A stretch of 52,204 nucleotides of DNA from Planctomycetota bacterium (GTDB lineage Bacteria > Planctomycetota > JAFGQW01): assembly GCA_016935485.1 (NCBI GenBank), contig JAFGQW010000368.1, positions 1 to 52,204 of the forward strand, in the 5' to 3' direction. The translations under genes were made by a program, and so were the position numbers. Below the pieces are notes generated by a model. That model was not told the DNA's origin, did not search any database, and was given only the letters and a program-made list of their open reading frames with translations. Shown piece after piece: positions 9,851 through 18,713 of the stretch; positions within the stretch are counted from its first letter, which is position 1; every line of letters begins with the position of its first letter.

Positions 9851-10189
9851 GCGACTGACCTCCTGGAGTTCCTGCACTGTGCCACCGACGGAACACGCCC
9901 CGCGCGCTCCTCGAGGTGCGCAAGCCGTACGAGACGTCCCAAGCATATCGCGGGATCGGCTCCGCGCCCACGGCGTTTCCCTCTTCCCGGCGCGCGGGAA
10001 GCCCTCGACAGAAGCGGAGCCAGCGGTCTAACTCGTTGGGCCAGCACGACCTGCGTATTCCCCGTCAACCCGCCGGAGAGCCGAGCTGCAGGTCCCGCGG
10101 GAGGCCGATCCTCCCCGCATCCTCCGCACGTTGAGCCACTCGCCCGCCTCTCCGCGCCGCGGCCGGAGAACGCGTGCTCCACGGCCGGT

Positions 10190-10570
10190 CGCGGCTGCAC
10201 CCCTGCGCGCGCCATCCGCGCGCGACACGCTCGCCCGCACGCGCACGTCTCGTCTCGTGCTCTGCTCGTGCTGACTTCGCCTACGCAGCCGCGGCCGCTG
10301 CAACTTCTGGCGCCTGACCCCAGAGAGCTGCACGCACCCGAACACAGGGTCAGACCCCGTTCCGAAGCGGAACGGCGTCAGACCCCAGCCGTCACCCCGC
10401 GCGCGACACGCTCGCCCGCACGCGCACGTCTCTTCTCGTGCTCGTGCTCGTGCTCGTGCTCGACTTCTTCCTCCTCCTCCTCTTCTTCTCTTCTTCGTGT
10501 TCTTCGTCTTCTCTTCATGTGCTTCGTGCTTAACACCCCCGCGCCGACCCCGTCACCCCCCCGGTTCCTC
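10190..10570. repeat. Composite hairpin island 3 (modules F2-E-C-G-D-F2/E-C-B-A)
   Basis: GCGCGCG hairpin 10205-10223, G element 10299-10334, D hairpin 10346-10386, CTCGTG tandem 10435-10462, TTCTTCGTGTTCTTCGTC block then CTTAACACCCCCGCGCCGACCCCGTCA. Confidence 0.85.
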
Positions 10571-10661
10571 CGCGACTTCCCCCCTTGCCCCTGGCGCCAC
10601 CTCCGGCTAAACGGAAGTTCCCCGCCCCGGGGGAACCTGGCCCGGTCGTGAGCCGCGCTCC

Positions 10662-11411
10662 ATGATCATCGAGAACATCAGGACGATCCTCTTCGACGCG
10701 GGCTTCACCCTCATCCGCATCTCGCCCTCCCTGGGCGAAGTCTACGCCCGCGTGGCCGCGCAGCTCGGCGCGCCGTTTTCTGCGGAGCGCTTCCAGGAAG
10801 TGGGCATCCGGGTCTGGAACCGGGAGCGCTCGCCGCTTCACGCCCCGTCGCTGGAAAGCTCCGACGCGATCGAGCGCCGCTTCTGGTGGGACTACAACCG
10901 GATCATCGTCCGCGAGCTCGAACGCGAGGGTCTTCGCGTCGATTTCGAGCCGTGGTTCGAGACCCTCTTCGAGATCTTCGGCCAGCCAGAGACCTGGGCG
11001 CCGCTCGACGGGGCCGCCCGCACGCTCGGAGAACTCAACCGGCGCGGCTACAGGCTCGGCGTCGTGAGCAACTGGGACTCGCGCCTCCAGCGCGTCCTGG
11101 ACGGGCTTGACCTCACGCGCCACTTTCGGATGGTGCTCACGAGCGCCCAGGCCGGCTACCGGAAGCCGAGCCCGCGGATCTTCGCGCAGGCGCTCGGCCG
11201 GATGGATGCGTCGGCCGCGGAGAGCCTCCACGTGGGCGACTCCGAGGAGGACGACGTGGGTGGCGCGCTGGCCGCGGGACTCCAGGCCATCCGGCTCAAG
11301 CCCGGCCGCCGCCTTGCCGGACGCGCCGTCACGTCCGCCGCCTCTCACGTGATCGGCGCCCTGCCCGAACTGCTGGACCTCCTCGGGGCGCCGGGCTCGC
11401 GCACCCGCTGA
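10662..11411 (+). CDS. HAD-IA family hydrolase
   Basis: TILFDAGFTLI (motif I variant), VVSNWDSRL (motif II), AGYRKPSPRIF (motif III), HVGDSEEDDVGGALAAG (motif IV). Confidence 0.88.
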   Translation: MIIENIRTILFDAGFTLIRISPSLGEVYARVAAQLGAPFSAERFQEVGIRVWNRERSPLHAPSLESSDAIERRFWWDYNRIIVRELEREGLRVDFEPWFETLFEIFGQPETWAPLDGAARTLGELNRRGYRLGVVSNWDSRLQRVLDGLDLTRHFRMVLTSAQAGYRKPSPRIFAQALGRMDASAAESLHVGDSEEDDVGGALAAGLQAIRLKPGRRLAGRAVTSAASHVIGALPELLDLLGAPGSRTR

Positions 11412-11838
11412 CCCGCACCCGCACGCGCACGCATCACCGGGAGCGGGGTCAGACCCCAGTCGGCCTCCCCGCGGGCGCAGCTCGCCCGGGCCACCCGAGC
11501 GCGCGCCTTTCGCGCGCGTCACCCGCACCCCGCGGGCGCAATCCGCCCGCGCCACGCAGCGCGCGCCCTCCGCGCGCGTCACCCGCACCCGCACGCGCAC
11601 GTCTCTTCTCGTGCTCGTGCTCGTGCTCGTGCTCGTCTTCGCCTACGCAGCCGCGGCCGCTGCAACTTCTGGCGCCTGACCCCAGAGAGTTGCACGCGCA
11701 CGCTCACGCGCCACGCTCACGCACACCCGCCCCGTCGTGCTCGTGCTCGTGCTCGTCTTCTTCTCTCTTCCTCTTCTTCGTGTTCTTCGTCTTCCCTTCG
11801 TGTGCTTCGTGTTTAACACCACCGCGCTGACCCCGTCA
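11412..11838. repeat. Composite hairpin island 4 (modules E-Dhalf-F-E-F-E-C-G-C-B-A)
   Basis: D half-palindrome 11445-11457; tandem F modules 11471-11517 and 11532-11577; CTCGTG tandems; G element 11661-11695; CACGAAG-type block; module A overlapping the galK 3' end. Confidence 0.88.
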
Positions 11839-13021
11839 GCTCCCCCACCGACGCGCCCGCCCCCGCCACCACCTCCAGGAACGTCGCTTCGCGGCCGCGC
11901 GCCGCCCGGTAGCCCGCGGCCACCTGCTCCCGGAACCGCTCCACGGCATCGCGCTCGAGCAGCGTCACCGTAGCCCCGCCGAACCCGCCCCCCGTGATGC
12001 GCGATCCGAACACGCCGTCGACCCCGCACGCCAGCTCCACCAGCGTGTCGATCTCGGCGCAGCTCACCTCGTAGTCGTCGCGAAGGCTCTCGTGCGACTC
12101 CCGGAGCAGCCGGCCCAGCCACGCCGCGTCCCCGGCCTCGAGCGCCGACACCGCGGCAAGAACGCGCACGTTCTCCCGCACTACGTGGCGCGCTCGCCGG
12201 TACAGCACCGGCTCGAGCTCGGAGCGCACCCCCTCGAGCAGGCCCTCGTCCACCGAGCGGAGCGCGCGAAGCCCCGGCAGCTCGAGCGCCCCGAGTGCTC
12301 GCAGCGCCGCCTCGCACTGCGCCACGCGCTCGTTGTAGGCCGTGGCGGCGAGCTCGTGCTTCACCCCGCTCCACGTGAGCAGCAGCACGGCGCCGACCGG
12401 CGGCCCGGGCACCGGCCGGAAACTCCCGTCGGCGCAGTCGATCAGGATCGGCCCCTCCGGGCGGCCGTGGAGCGCCACGACGAAGTCCATCGGGCCGGAA
12501 CGTACCCCGGCATAGCGGTGCTCCGCCAGCCGCGCCGCGTGGGCGAGCTCCGCCGGTTCCAGCGCGAGCCCGCCCGCGTCGGCAAGCGCGAGCCCCCACG
12601 CCACGAGCAGGGCCGCCGACGAGCTCAGGCCAGCGCCGGTCGGCACCTCGCCCTGAACCACCGCGTCGATACCGCGGAGCTCGTGGCCAACCCCGCGCAG
12701 AACCGCCGCGAGCCCGTGCAGGTAGCGGCTCCAGTGGCCGGGGGGCCCTGCCGGACCGACCTTCAGATCAAGCGCGACCTCCTCGCCGAGGTCGAGCGAG
12801 ACGGCCCGCGCCAGCGCGCTCTCCGACGCGCGAAACGCGATCCAGATGTCGCGGTCCAGCGCGATCGGCAGCACGTAGCCGAGCTGATAGTCGGTGTGCT
12901 CGCCGATCAGGTTCACGCGCCCGGGAGCCCGCGCGAACCGGAGCGGCCCGGGACCGAATCGCTCGGCGTGGACGCGGCGAAGGCGGGCAGCACGCGCCTG
13001 GCGTGCCTCGCGATCGGTCAT
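11813..13021 (-). CDS. galK: Galactokinase
   Basis: APGRVNLIGEHTDYQLGYVLPIALDRD; VPTGAGLSSSAALLVAWGLAL; DNA encoding C-terminal ELTGSARWC overlaps repeat module A. Confidence 0.93.
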   Translation of the reverse strand: MTDREARQARAARLRRVHAERFGPGPLRFARAPGRVNLIGEHTDYQLGYVLPIALDRDIWIAFRASESALARAVSLDLGEEVALDLKVGPAGPPGHWSRYLHGLAAVLRGVGHELRGIDAVVQGEVPTGAGLSSSAALLVAWGLALADAGGLALEPAELAHAARLAEHRYAGVRSGPMDFVVALHGRPEGPILIDCADGSFRPVPGPPVGAVLLLTWSGVKHELAATAYNERVAQCEAALRALGALELPGLRALRSVDEGLLEGVRSELEPVLYRRARHVVRENVRVLAAVSALEAGDAAWLGRLLRESHESLRDDYEVSCAEIDTLVELACGVDGVFGSRITGGGFGGATVTLLERDAVERFREQVAAGYRAARGREATFLEVVAGAGASVGELTGSARWC

Positions 13022-13116
13022 GGGTGGAAGCTCACCTCGAGTGGAAGCGGAGATCCGGCATTCCGAGCGAGCACGAGCACGAGATAACAGCCCGCAAGGT
13101 GCCGGCGCGACGCGGA

Positions 13117-14628
13117 TCAGAAGAACGTCAGGTCCAGCCGGTTGGTGGCGTTCCCGACCGGCTGGCCGCCGACCACGAGGGCGACCACGCCCTGCACGTG
13201 AACGGTGACCCCGATCAGCGCCGCCACGCTCGGAAGCGCGAGCGGCACCTTCCCCGGGACGGCGCCGCTCCCGAGCAGCCCGAACGGCACCCCGACCAGC
13301 ATGTAGCCGTACGGGTCCAGGAACACCGACCCCGTCCAGGGGCTGTAGAGCAGCACCCATGCCGCGCCGGCCGGCCCGGTCACGTCGAAGGTGACCTTCG
13401 TGCCCAGCTGCGGCGGCCCCGAGATCGCCAGCTGCCCCACGCCGAATTCGTCCGCCCCGATGTCGAGCGTGGCGCCGTTGCCGGCGAGCCCGTCCAGGTT
13501 GCCGTCCAGCCGGCGCGAATCGCCGTCGTAGTCCTGGAGCGCGAGCGTGCCGAGCGCGGCCTGGGAGCCGGCGTCGATGCAGGGCGAGCGGAAGGTGAGG
13601 TGGTAGTCCTGCGTGCCCCCGAAGAGCGGGTCCAGCGCGATGCTGTTCGGCCCCGGCGTCAGCCCGTTGTAGTCCCCGCCCGTGTTATTCCAGACGTTGT
13701 TGAAGTCGCTCGGCGGCGCGGTCCCGGTCACCGTGATGCCGCCGCCGGTGGCCCCGGTGTTGCCGACGACGATGTTGTTGAAGATCGCGCCGGCGGCCGT
13801 GCCGGCGTACTCGATGCCGCCCCCGTAGCGATAGCTGCCCGGATTGCAGATGTTGCTCACGATGGTGTTGTTGACGATGTTCGCTGCACCATTCGTGTAC
13901 ACCCGGATGCCGCCGCCGTAGTTCCACGTGCCCGCCTGGCAGAGGTTGCCGGCGATCACGTTCGAGACGACGTTCGACGGCGTCGAGCTCCCGACGAAGA
14001 TCCCCCCGCCGTAGCCGCGACTGCCCGCCTGGTTCTCGTTCTCGAGAATCTGATTGGCGATGATGTCGGGCGCGGCGCCGCTGTCGACGTAGATGCCGGC
14101 GCCGTAGTTCCAGGAGCCGTTCCTCAGGATGTTCTTCGAGATGAGGTTGCGCTCGATGAGCGGCCGCGAGCTCCCGGTCAGGTAGAAGCCACCGCCGTAG
14201 TTCCAGCTCGTCCCGTCGCCGACGTTTCCCGTGATGTGGTTGTGGCGGATCGTCGGCGACGAGGAACTCAAGTGGATGCCGCAGCCGTAGTTGCGCGACG
14301 TGTTCATGAAGCCGCCGGTCACGGTGAAGCCCTCCAGCACCGTGGCGCGGGTCAGCCCGGACCCGAAGGAGATCACCCGGCCGTTCTGGTTCCCGTCGAT
14401 CGTGGTCTGGGCCCAGCCGCACGCGCCGACCAGCCGGATGCCGTCAGTCGAGGGCCAGGTGAGGTTCTCCTTGTAGGTGCCGGGAGCGACCAGGATGACG
14501 TCGCCGGAACCGGCGGCGTTGAGCGCCTGCTGGATGGTGGGATAGGTGCCGGGCACGTAGAGGACCGCGGCCGCGGCCGGCACGACCAGGACGGCAAGTA
14601 GGACTGGAACGATCGACAGTCTGCGCAT
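13117..14628 (-). CDS. Secreted right-handed parallel beta-helix protein with C-terminal beta module
   Basis: Start MRRLSIVPVLLAVLVVPAAAAVLYVPGTYPTIQQALNAAGSGDVILVAPGTY; repeated SxxWNYGGGIxV/xxxNxI rungs (PbH1). Confidence 0.85.
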   Translation of the reverse strand: MRRLSIVPVLLAVLVVPAAAAVLYVPGTYPTIQQALNAAGSGDVILVAPGTYKENLTWPSTDGIRLVGACGWAQTTIDGNQNGRVISFGSGLTRATVLEGFTVTGGFMNTSRNYGCGIHLSSSSPTIRHNHITGNVGDGTSWNYGGGFYLTGSSRPLIERNLISKNILRNGSWNYGAGIYVDSGAAPDIIANQILENENQAGSRGYGGGIFVGSSTPSNVVSNVIAGNLCQAGTWNYGGGIRVYTNGAANIVNNTIVSNICNPGSYRYGGGIEYAGTAAGAIFNNIVVGNTGATGGGITVTGTAPPSDFNNVWNNTGGDYNGLTPGPNSIALDPLFGGTQDYHLTFRSPCIDAGSQAALGTLALQDYDGDSRRLDGNLDGLAGNGATLDIGADEFGVGQLAISGPPQLGTKVTFDVTGPAGAAWVLLYSPWTGSVFLDPYGYMLVGVPFGLLGSGAVPGKVPLALPSVAALIGVTVHVQGVVALVVGGQPVGNATNRLDLTFF

Positions 14629-14751
14629 GGCAATCTCCTCCGTCAACGCACTCTCGGGTGAGCCGAACGCGACCATCATAGCCGATTTCGCGCCGGACGG
14701 GACCGGGCTCCGCCGGAATTGCGCCCCGGCAGCCTTTGGGCCCGGCCGTGC

Positions 14752-16374
14752 TCACTCCCCGGACACCGGCGGGGAGGCCCCGCGGCGGACCGCGCGCCCC
14801 GGCAGGCCGACGATCCCGCTGAGCCCGAACGCCGGCGCGAGCCAGAACGTCGCCGCAACGAATCCCAGACTGAGGCCGAGCACCAGGGCCAGCGCGCCGG
14901 CGAACGTCGCCTCCGGCTGCACCCAGCGACTGAGCCCCGCGCGGAGCAGCGCCGCCGCCGCCCCCAGCAGCACACTCAGCCCGCCTGCCCGAACCAGCGC
15001 CCCCACCACGCCTGCCGCGCCGCGATTGGACGTGCGCCAGCACCACAGTCCGTAGATCATCGCCGCCTGGAGCCACATCGCCACCGAGGCGCCGAGCGCG
15101 ACGCCGACCACCCCCCACCAGCGCGTGAACGCCGCGTAGAGAGGCAGCGCCAGCAGCACGCCGGCGGTGCTCACCAGCGCGGGCACGAGCGTGTTGCGCG
15201 TGGCGAACCAGCCGCGGACCACGATCGCCGCGGCGGCCCAGGCTGGCGCGCCGAGCAGGAAACCCCGGAGCGCGGCCGCCGTCGCCGTGGCATCGTCGAG
15301 CGTGAAGCTCCCGCGCCCGTAGACCAGCCACACCACCTCCGGCGCGAGCACCCCGAGCAGCACGGCGCCGGCCACGACCGGAACCCCGAACCGCACGAGC
15401 GTCGCGTCGAGCAGGGCATTGAGCCGGTCCAGCCGCCCCTCCGCGGCCTGGCGCGCCAGAAACGGATACGAGGCCGTGCCCGCCGCCTGGCCGAACGCGG
15501 CCACGAGCACCAGCATCAGGCGGAGCGCGTAATCCAGACAGGCGATCGCGCCCGGGCTGACCTGGCTGCCGAAGAACTTGAAGAAGAACTCGGTCGAGAA
15601 CGTCATCGTGAGCCCAAGAGCGAGCGGCAACGTGAGCAGGACGTACTCGCGGAGATCCGGATGGCGGAGGCGGAAGCACGGCCGGAAGCGAAAGCCGCAG
15701 CTCCGCGCCCCCCAGGCCTGCAGCACCAGGTTGCCGCCGAGCGCGCCCGCGAGCACGCCCCACGAGAAGCCCGCCATGCCCAGCCGCGGCCCGAGCACCA
15801 CGCCGCCCGCGATGATGCCGGCGTTGTACACGAGCGGCGCGAGCGCCGGCAGCAGGAAGCGCCCGCGCGCCATCTGCACGGCGAGCAGCACGCCGCCCGG
15901 AATGAAGAAGGCCTGCGCCGGGAGCACGATGCGGGTCAGCCGGACGCTCTCGCCCAGCACGGCCCCCTCCAGCCCGGGCGCCACGAGCGGCACGAGCCGG
16001 GGGGCGAGGATCCACTCCACCGCGACGAGCAGCAGCGCGAGCCCTCCGGAGACCATCAGCACCAGCGAGACGACGCGGTCGCCCTCCTCCGGGCGGCGCT
16101 CGGCGAGATGGCGCGCGTAGATGGGGATGAAGGTGACTGACAGGAAGCCCCCCGCGAGCACGTGGTTCAGGATGTCGGGCAGCAGGAACGCCGCCTTGTA
16201 GGCATCCACCGCGCCGCCGGCGCCGCCCGCCCAGGCGATCACCATCTCGCGCACCATGCCCATGACGCGGCTCAGCAGGACCGACCCCATCATCAGGATC
16301 GACGCCCACGCGAGCAGGCGCCCCGGCCGGGCCGTGTCGATCGCGTCCGTCAAGCCGTTGCCTCCCGCGGGCAA
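14752..16374 (-). CDS. murJ: Murein lipid II flippase MurJ/MviN
   Basis: SVLLSRVMGMVREMVIA, KAAFLLPDILNHVLAGGFLSVTFIPIYARHLAE; ~14 TM segments. Confidence 0.93.
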   Translation of the reverse strand: MPAGGNGLTDAIDTARPGRLLAWASILMMGSVLLSRVMGMVREMVIAWAGGAGGAVDAYKAAFLLPDILNHVLAGGFLSVTFIPIYARHLAERRPEEGDRVVSLVLMVSGGLALLLVAVEWILAPRLVPLVAPGLEGAVLGESVRLTRIVLPAQAFFIPGGVLLAVQMARGRFLLPALAPLVYNAGIIAGGVVLGPRLGMAGFSWGVLAGALGGNLVLQAWGARSCGFRFRPCFRLRHPDLREYVLLTLPLALGLTMTFSTEFFFKFFGSQVSPGAIACLDYALRLMLVLVAAFGQAAGTASYPFLARQAAEGRLDRLNALLDATLVRFGVPVVAGAVLLGVLAPEVVWLVYGRGSFTLDDATATAAALRGFLLGAPAWAAAAIVVRGWFATRNTLVPALVSTAGVLLALPLYAAFTRWWGVVGVALGASVAMWLQAAMIYGLWCWRTSNRGAAGVVGALVRAGGLSVLLGAAAALLRAGLSRWVQPEATFAGALALVLGLSLGFVAATFWLAPAFGLSGIVGLPGRAVRRGASPPVSGE

Positions 16375-16404
16375 GACCGCATGCCGCCCCCCTCCCGGGG
16401 CGAC

Positions 16405-16935
16405 CTACAGCCGCTCTGCCGCCTCCGCAAAGGCCCGGAACGTGGCCGTGTCGAAGAGCACGAAGGTCACGCGCTCGAGGACCCGGGCCTCGCGCGTCAG
16501 GTAGTCCCGCACCGTGGCGAGCGCCAGCGGTGCCGCCTGCGCCACCGGATAGCCGTAGACGCCCGTCGAGATGCTGGGCAGCGCGAGCGTCCGGCAGCCC
16601 GCCTCGTCAGCAAGCTCCAGCGTGCGCCGGTAGGCGCCGGCCAGCTGCTCCGCCTCGCCGCGATCGCCGCCGCGCCACCGCGGCCCGACGGCGTGGATCA
16701 CGTGGCGCGCGCGCAGGTTCCCCGCAGGTGTGATCACCGCGGACCCGGTCGGGCAGCCCTCGTAGCGCCTCAGATCCGCCATCAGCGTCGGGCCGGCCGC
16801 CCGGTGGATCGCCCCGTCCACCCCGCCGCCCCCCGCCAGCGCCGCGTTGGCTGCGTTGCCAATGGCGTCCGCTGCGAACGCCGTGATGTCACCCTGCGCC
16901 AGCGCCAGGACCCTGTCGCCCAGCTTCTTCTCCAT
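16405..16935 (-). CDS. ymdB: Macrodomain protein, O-acetyl-ADP-ribose deacetylase-like
   Basis: [64 protein letters not shown]. Confidence 0.92.
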   Translation of the reverse strand: MEKKLGDRVLALAQGDITAFAADAIGNAANAALAGGGGVDGAIHRAAGPTLMADLRRYEGCPTGSAVITPAGNLRARHVIHAVGPRWRGGDRGEAEQLAGAYRRTLELADEAGCRTLALPSISTGVYGYPVAQAAPLALATVRDYLTREARVLERVTFVLFDTATFRAFAEAAERL

Positions 16936-17110
16936 GGTTGTGCCTCCCGATCCCGCCCGCGCCCGCCGCCGCGCCCGCCGCCCATGGTAACCGGAGGCCG
17001 CCCTTTGCCGGCGCCGGATTTGCGGTTATGGTAGCGCATCCGGGCGGCGCCCGGGAGCGGCCGCAGGACGCGGGCGCCTGGCGCCGCGCGACGAAGCCAC
17101 GGCAACGTCC

Positions 17111-17527
17111 ATGAGGGTCTCGCTACCTCCGGTTCCCGAGTCGATCGAGCAGCTGCGCGCGCAGCTCGCGAGAGCCCTGGCCGGACTGGACCCGAAGGAG
17201 GCCCACGAGGTGATGCTCGCCGTCGGGGAAGCCGCCGCCAACTACGTCCGGCACGCCGAGCGGGCCGCGGCCGGCTGCCCGCTCGTCGTCGAGGTCGCGT
17301 TCGACGCGGTCCGGCTCACGGTGCGGATCCGGGACTTCTGCCGGCCCGACGAGGCGCAGTCGATCGCCCCGCGCCCCCTGGACCAGGTCCGCCCGGGCGG
17401 CCTCGGCACGCACTTCATTCGCGCGCTCATGGACTGCGTCGAGTACGAGCCCGGCTCGGCGGGCTTTCTGGACCTGGTGCTCCTGAAGACCCTGCGGTCC
17501 GCGCCTGGCGCCGTGTGTGAGCGGTGA
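17111..17527 (+). CDS. RsbW/SpoIIAB-like ATP-binding serine kinase (HATPase_c_2)
   Basis: N-box-like VGEAAANYVRHAE; IRDFCRP and GGLGTHFIRALMD match RsbW-type G1/G2 regions. Confidence 0.82.
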   Translation: MRVSLPPVPESIEQLRAQLARALAGLDPKEAHEVMLAVGEAAANYVRHAERAAAGCPLVVEVAFDAVRLTVRIRDFCRPDEAQSIAPRPLDQVRPGGLGTHFIRALMDCVEYEPGSAGFLDLVLLKTLRSAPGAVCER

Positions 17528-17560
17528 CCCGGCGCGGACCGGCCGCGCGAGGACTGGCGG

Positions 17561-17875
17561 ATGGCGCTCGAGTTGCACCGCGAGGAGACCCCCCGGTCGG
17601 TCCGGCTCCGCCTGAGCGGCGCCGTCGATCTGAACAGCACGCCTGCCCTGCTGAAGTCGCTCAAGGCGGCGCTGCGCACGGGCAAGCGCGAGGTGATCGT
17701 CGATCTCGAGCGGGTGAGCCACATGGACAGCTCCGGAGTGGCCGCCCTCATCGAGGGGGTGCGCGGCGCCCGCAAGAACGGCGTGGAGTTCCTGCTCGCC
17801 CGGGTGCCCGGCCCGGTGTTCGGCGTGCTGGATCTGGCGAAACTCCGGGGGTTCTTCCAGTACCGGGAGGAGTAG
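17561..17875 (+). CDS. STAS domain protein (MlaB-like / anti-sigma antagonist-like)
   Basis: LRLSGAVDLNSTPALLKSLKAAL...VIVDLERVSHMDSSGVAALIEG; immediately precedes mlaE. Confidence 0.87.
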   Translation: MALELHREETPRSVRLRLSGAVDLNSTPALLKSLKAALRTGKREVIVDLERVSHMDSSGVAALIEGVRGARKNGVEFLLARVPGPVFGVLDLAKLRGFFQYREE

Positions 17876-17945
17876 CGCTCTGAGCCGTTTCCTGAAGCAG
17901 ACGCTGGCGGGCCTCGGCCGCCCGCCCGTCGTCTTCCTGGAGCAC

Positions 17946-18713
17946 GTGACCGGCCTGTGGCGGATGACCCGCACGGCGCTGTGGTGGGTGTTCGTCGCGC
18001 CGCTGCTCGTTCGCGCCGACACCCGGAGCCAGGGCGGCCGCTCGAGCCTGTACCGCCACGCCGTCCCGCTCATGGAGGCGATCGGGCTCAAGTCCTTCGG
18101 GATCGTGTTCCTTGTGGCGCTGCTGATCGGCGCGATCCTGGTGCTCCAGACCGCCGACGTCCTCAGGCAGTTCAACCAGGTCGACAAGGTGCCCGCGCTG
18201 GTGGCGCTCTCCATGACCAAGGAGCTCGGACCACTCATGACCGCCATCGTACTCACCGCCCGCGTCGGCGCCGCCTACACCGCCGGGCTGGGCACGATGC
18301 GCATCGCCGACGAGATCCTCGCGCTCGAGACCATGGCCATCAACCCGGTGGGCTTCCTGGTGGCGCCCCGGCTGCTCGCCGCCCTGGTCATGACGCCCTG
18401 CCTGGTGGTCTGGGCAGACATCATCGGCATGGGCGGCGGCTTCGTGGTGGCCTACACGACGTACGACATCGGCTGGCAGGCCTACCTCTCGAGCTCGCTC
18501 GAGATGATCCAGATGCGCGACGTGATCGCCGGCATCCTCAAGGCAGCGGTCTTCGGCGCGATCATCGGGCTGATCCCCTGCTACTTCGGCTTCATCGTCC
18601 GCGGCGGACCCGAGGGCGTGGGCCGAAACACGATGGTCAGCGTGGTGACCACGCTCGTGACCGTGATCTTCGCGAACTTCGTCTTCACCGGGATCCTGAC
18701 GCTCTACTTCTGA
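17946..18713 (+). CDS. mlaE: MlaE family ABC transporter permease (start may lie further upstream)
   Basis: AIVLTARVGAAYTAGLGTMRIADEILALETMAINPVGFLVAPR typical MlaE; in-frame LSRFLKQTLAGLGRPPVVFLEH precedes the GTG start. Confidence 0.92.
   Translation: MTGLWRMTRTALWWVFVAPLLVRADTRSQGGRSSLYRHAVPLMEAIGLKSFGIVFLVALLIGAILVLQTADVLRQFNQVDKVPALVALSMTKELGPLMTAIVLTARVGAAYTAGLGTMRIADEILALETMAINPVGFLVAPRLLAALVMTPCLVVWADIIGMGGGFVVAYTTYDIGWQAYLSSSLEMIQMRDVIAGILKAAVFGAIIGLIPCYFGFIVRGGPEGVGRNTMVSVVTTLVTVIFANFVFTGILTLYF

Noticed and set aside
11599-11640. CRISPR-like appearance of repeated units in islands
   Set aside because: No regular repeat-spacer spacing; the repeats are hexamers and hairpin modules, and no cas genes are present.
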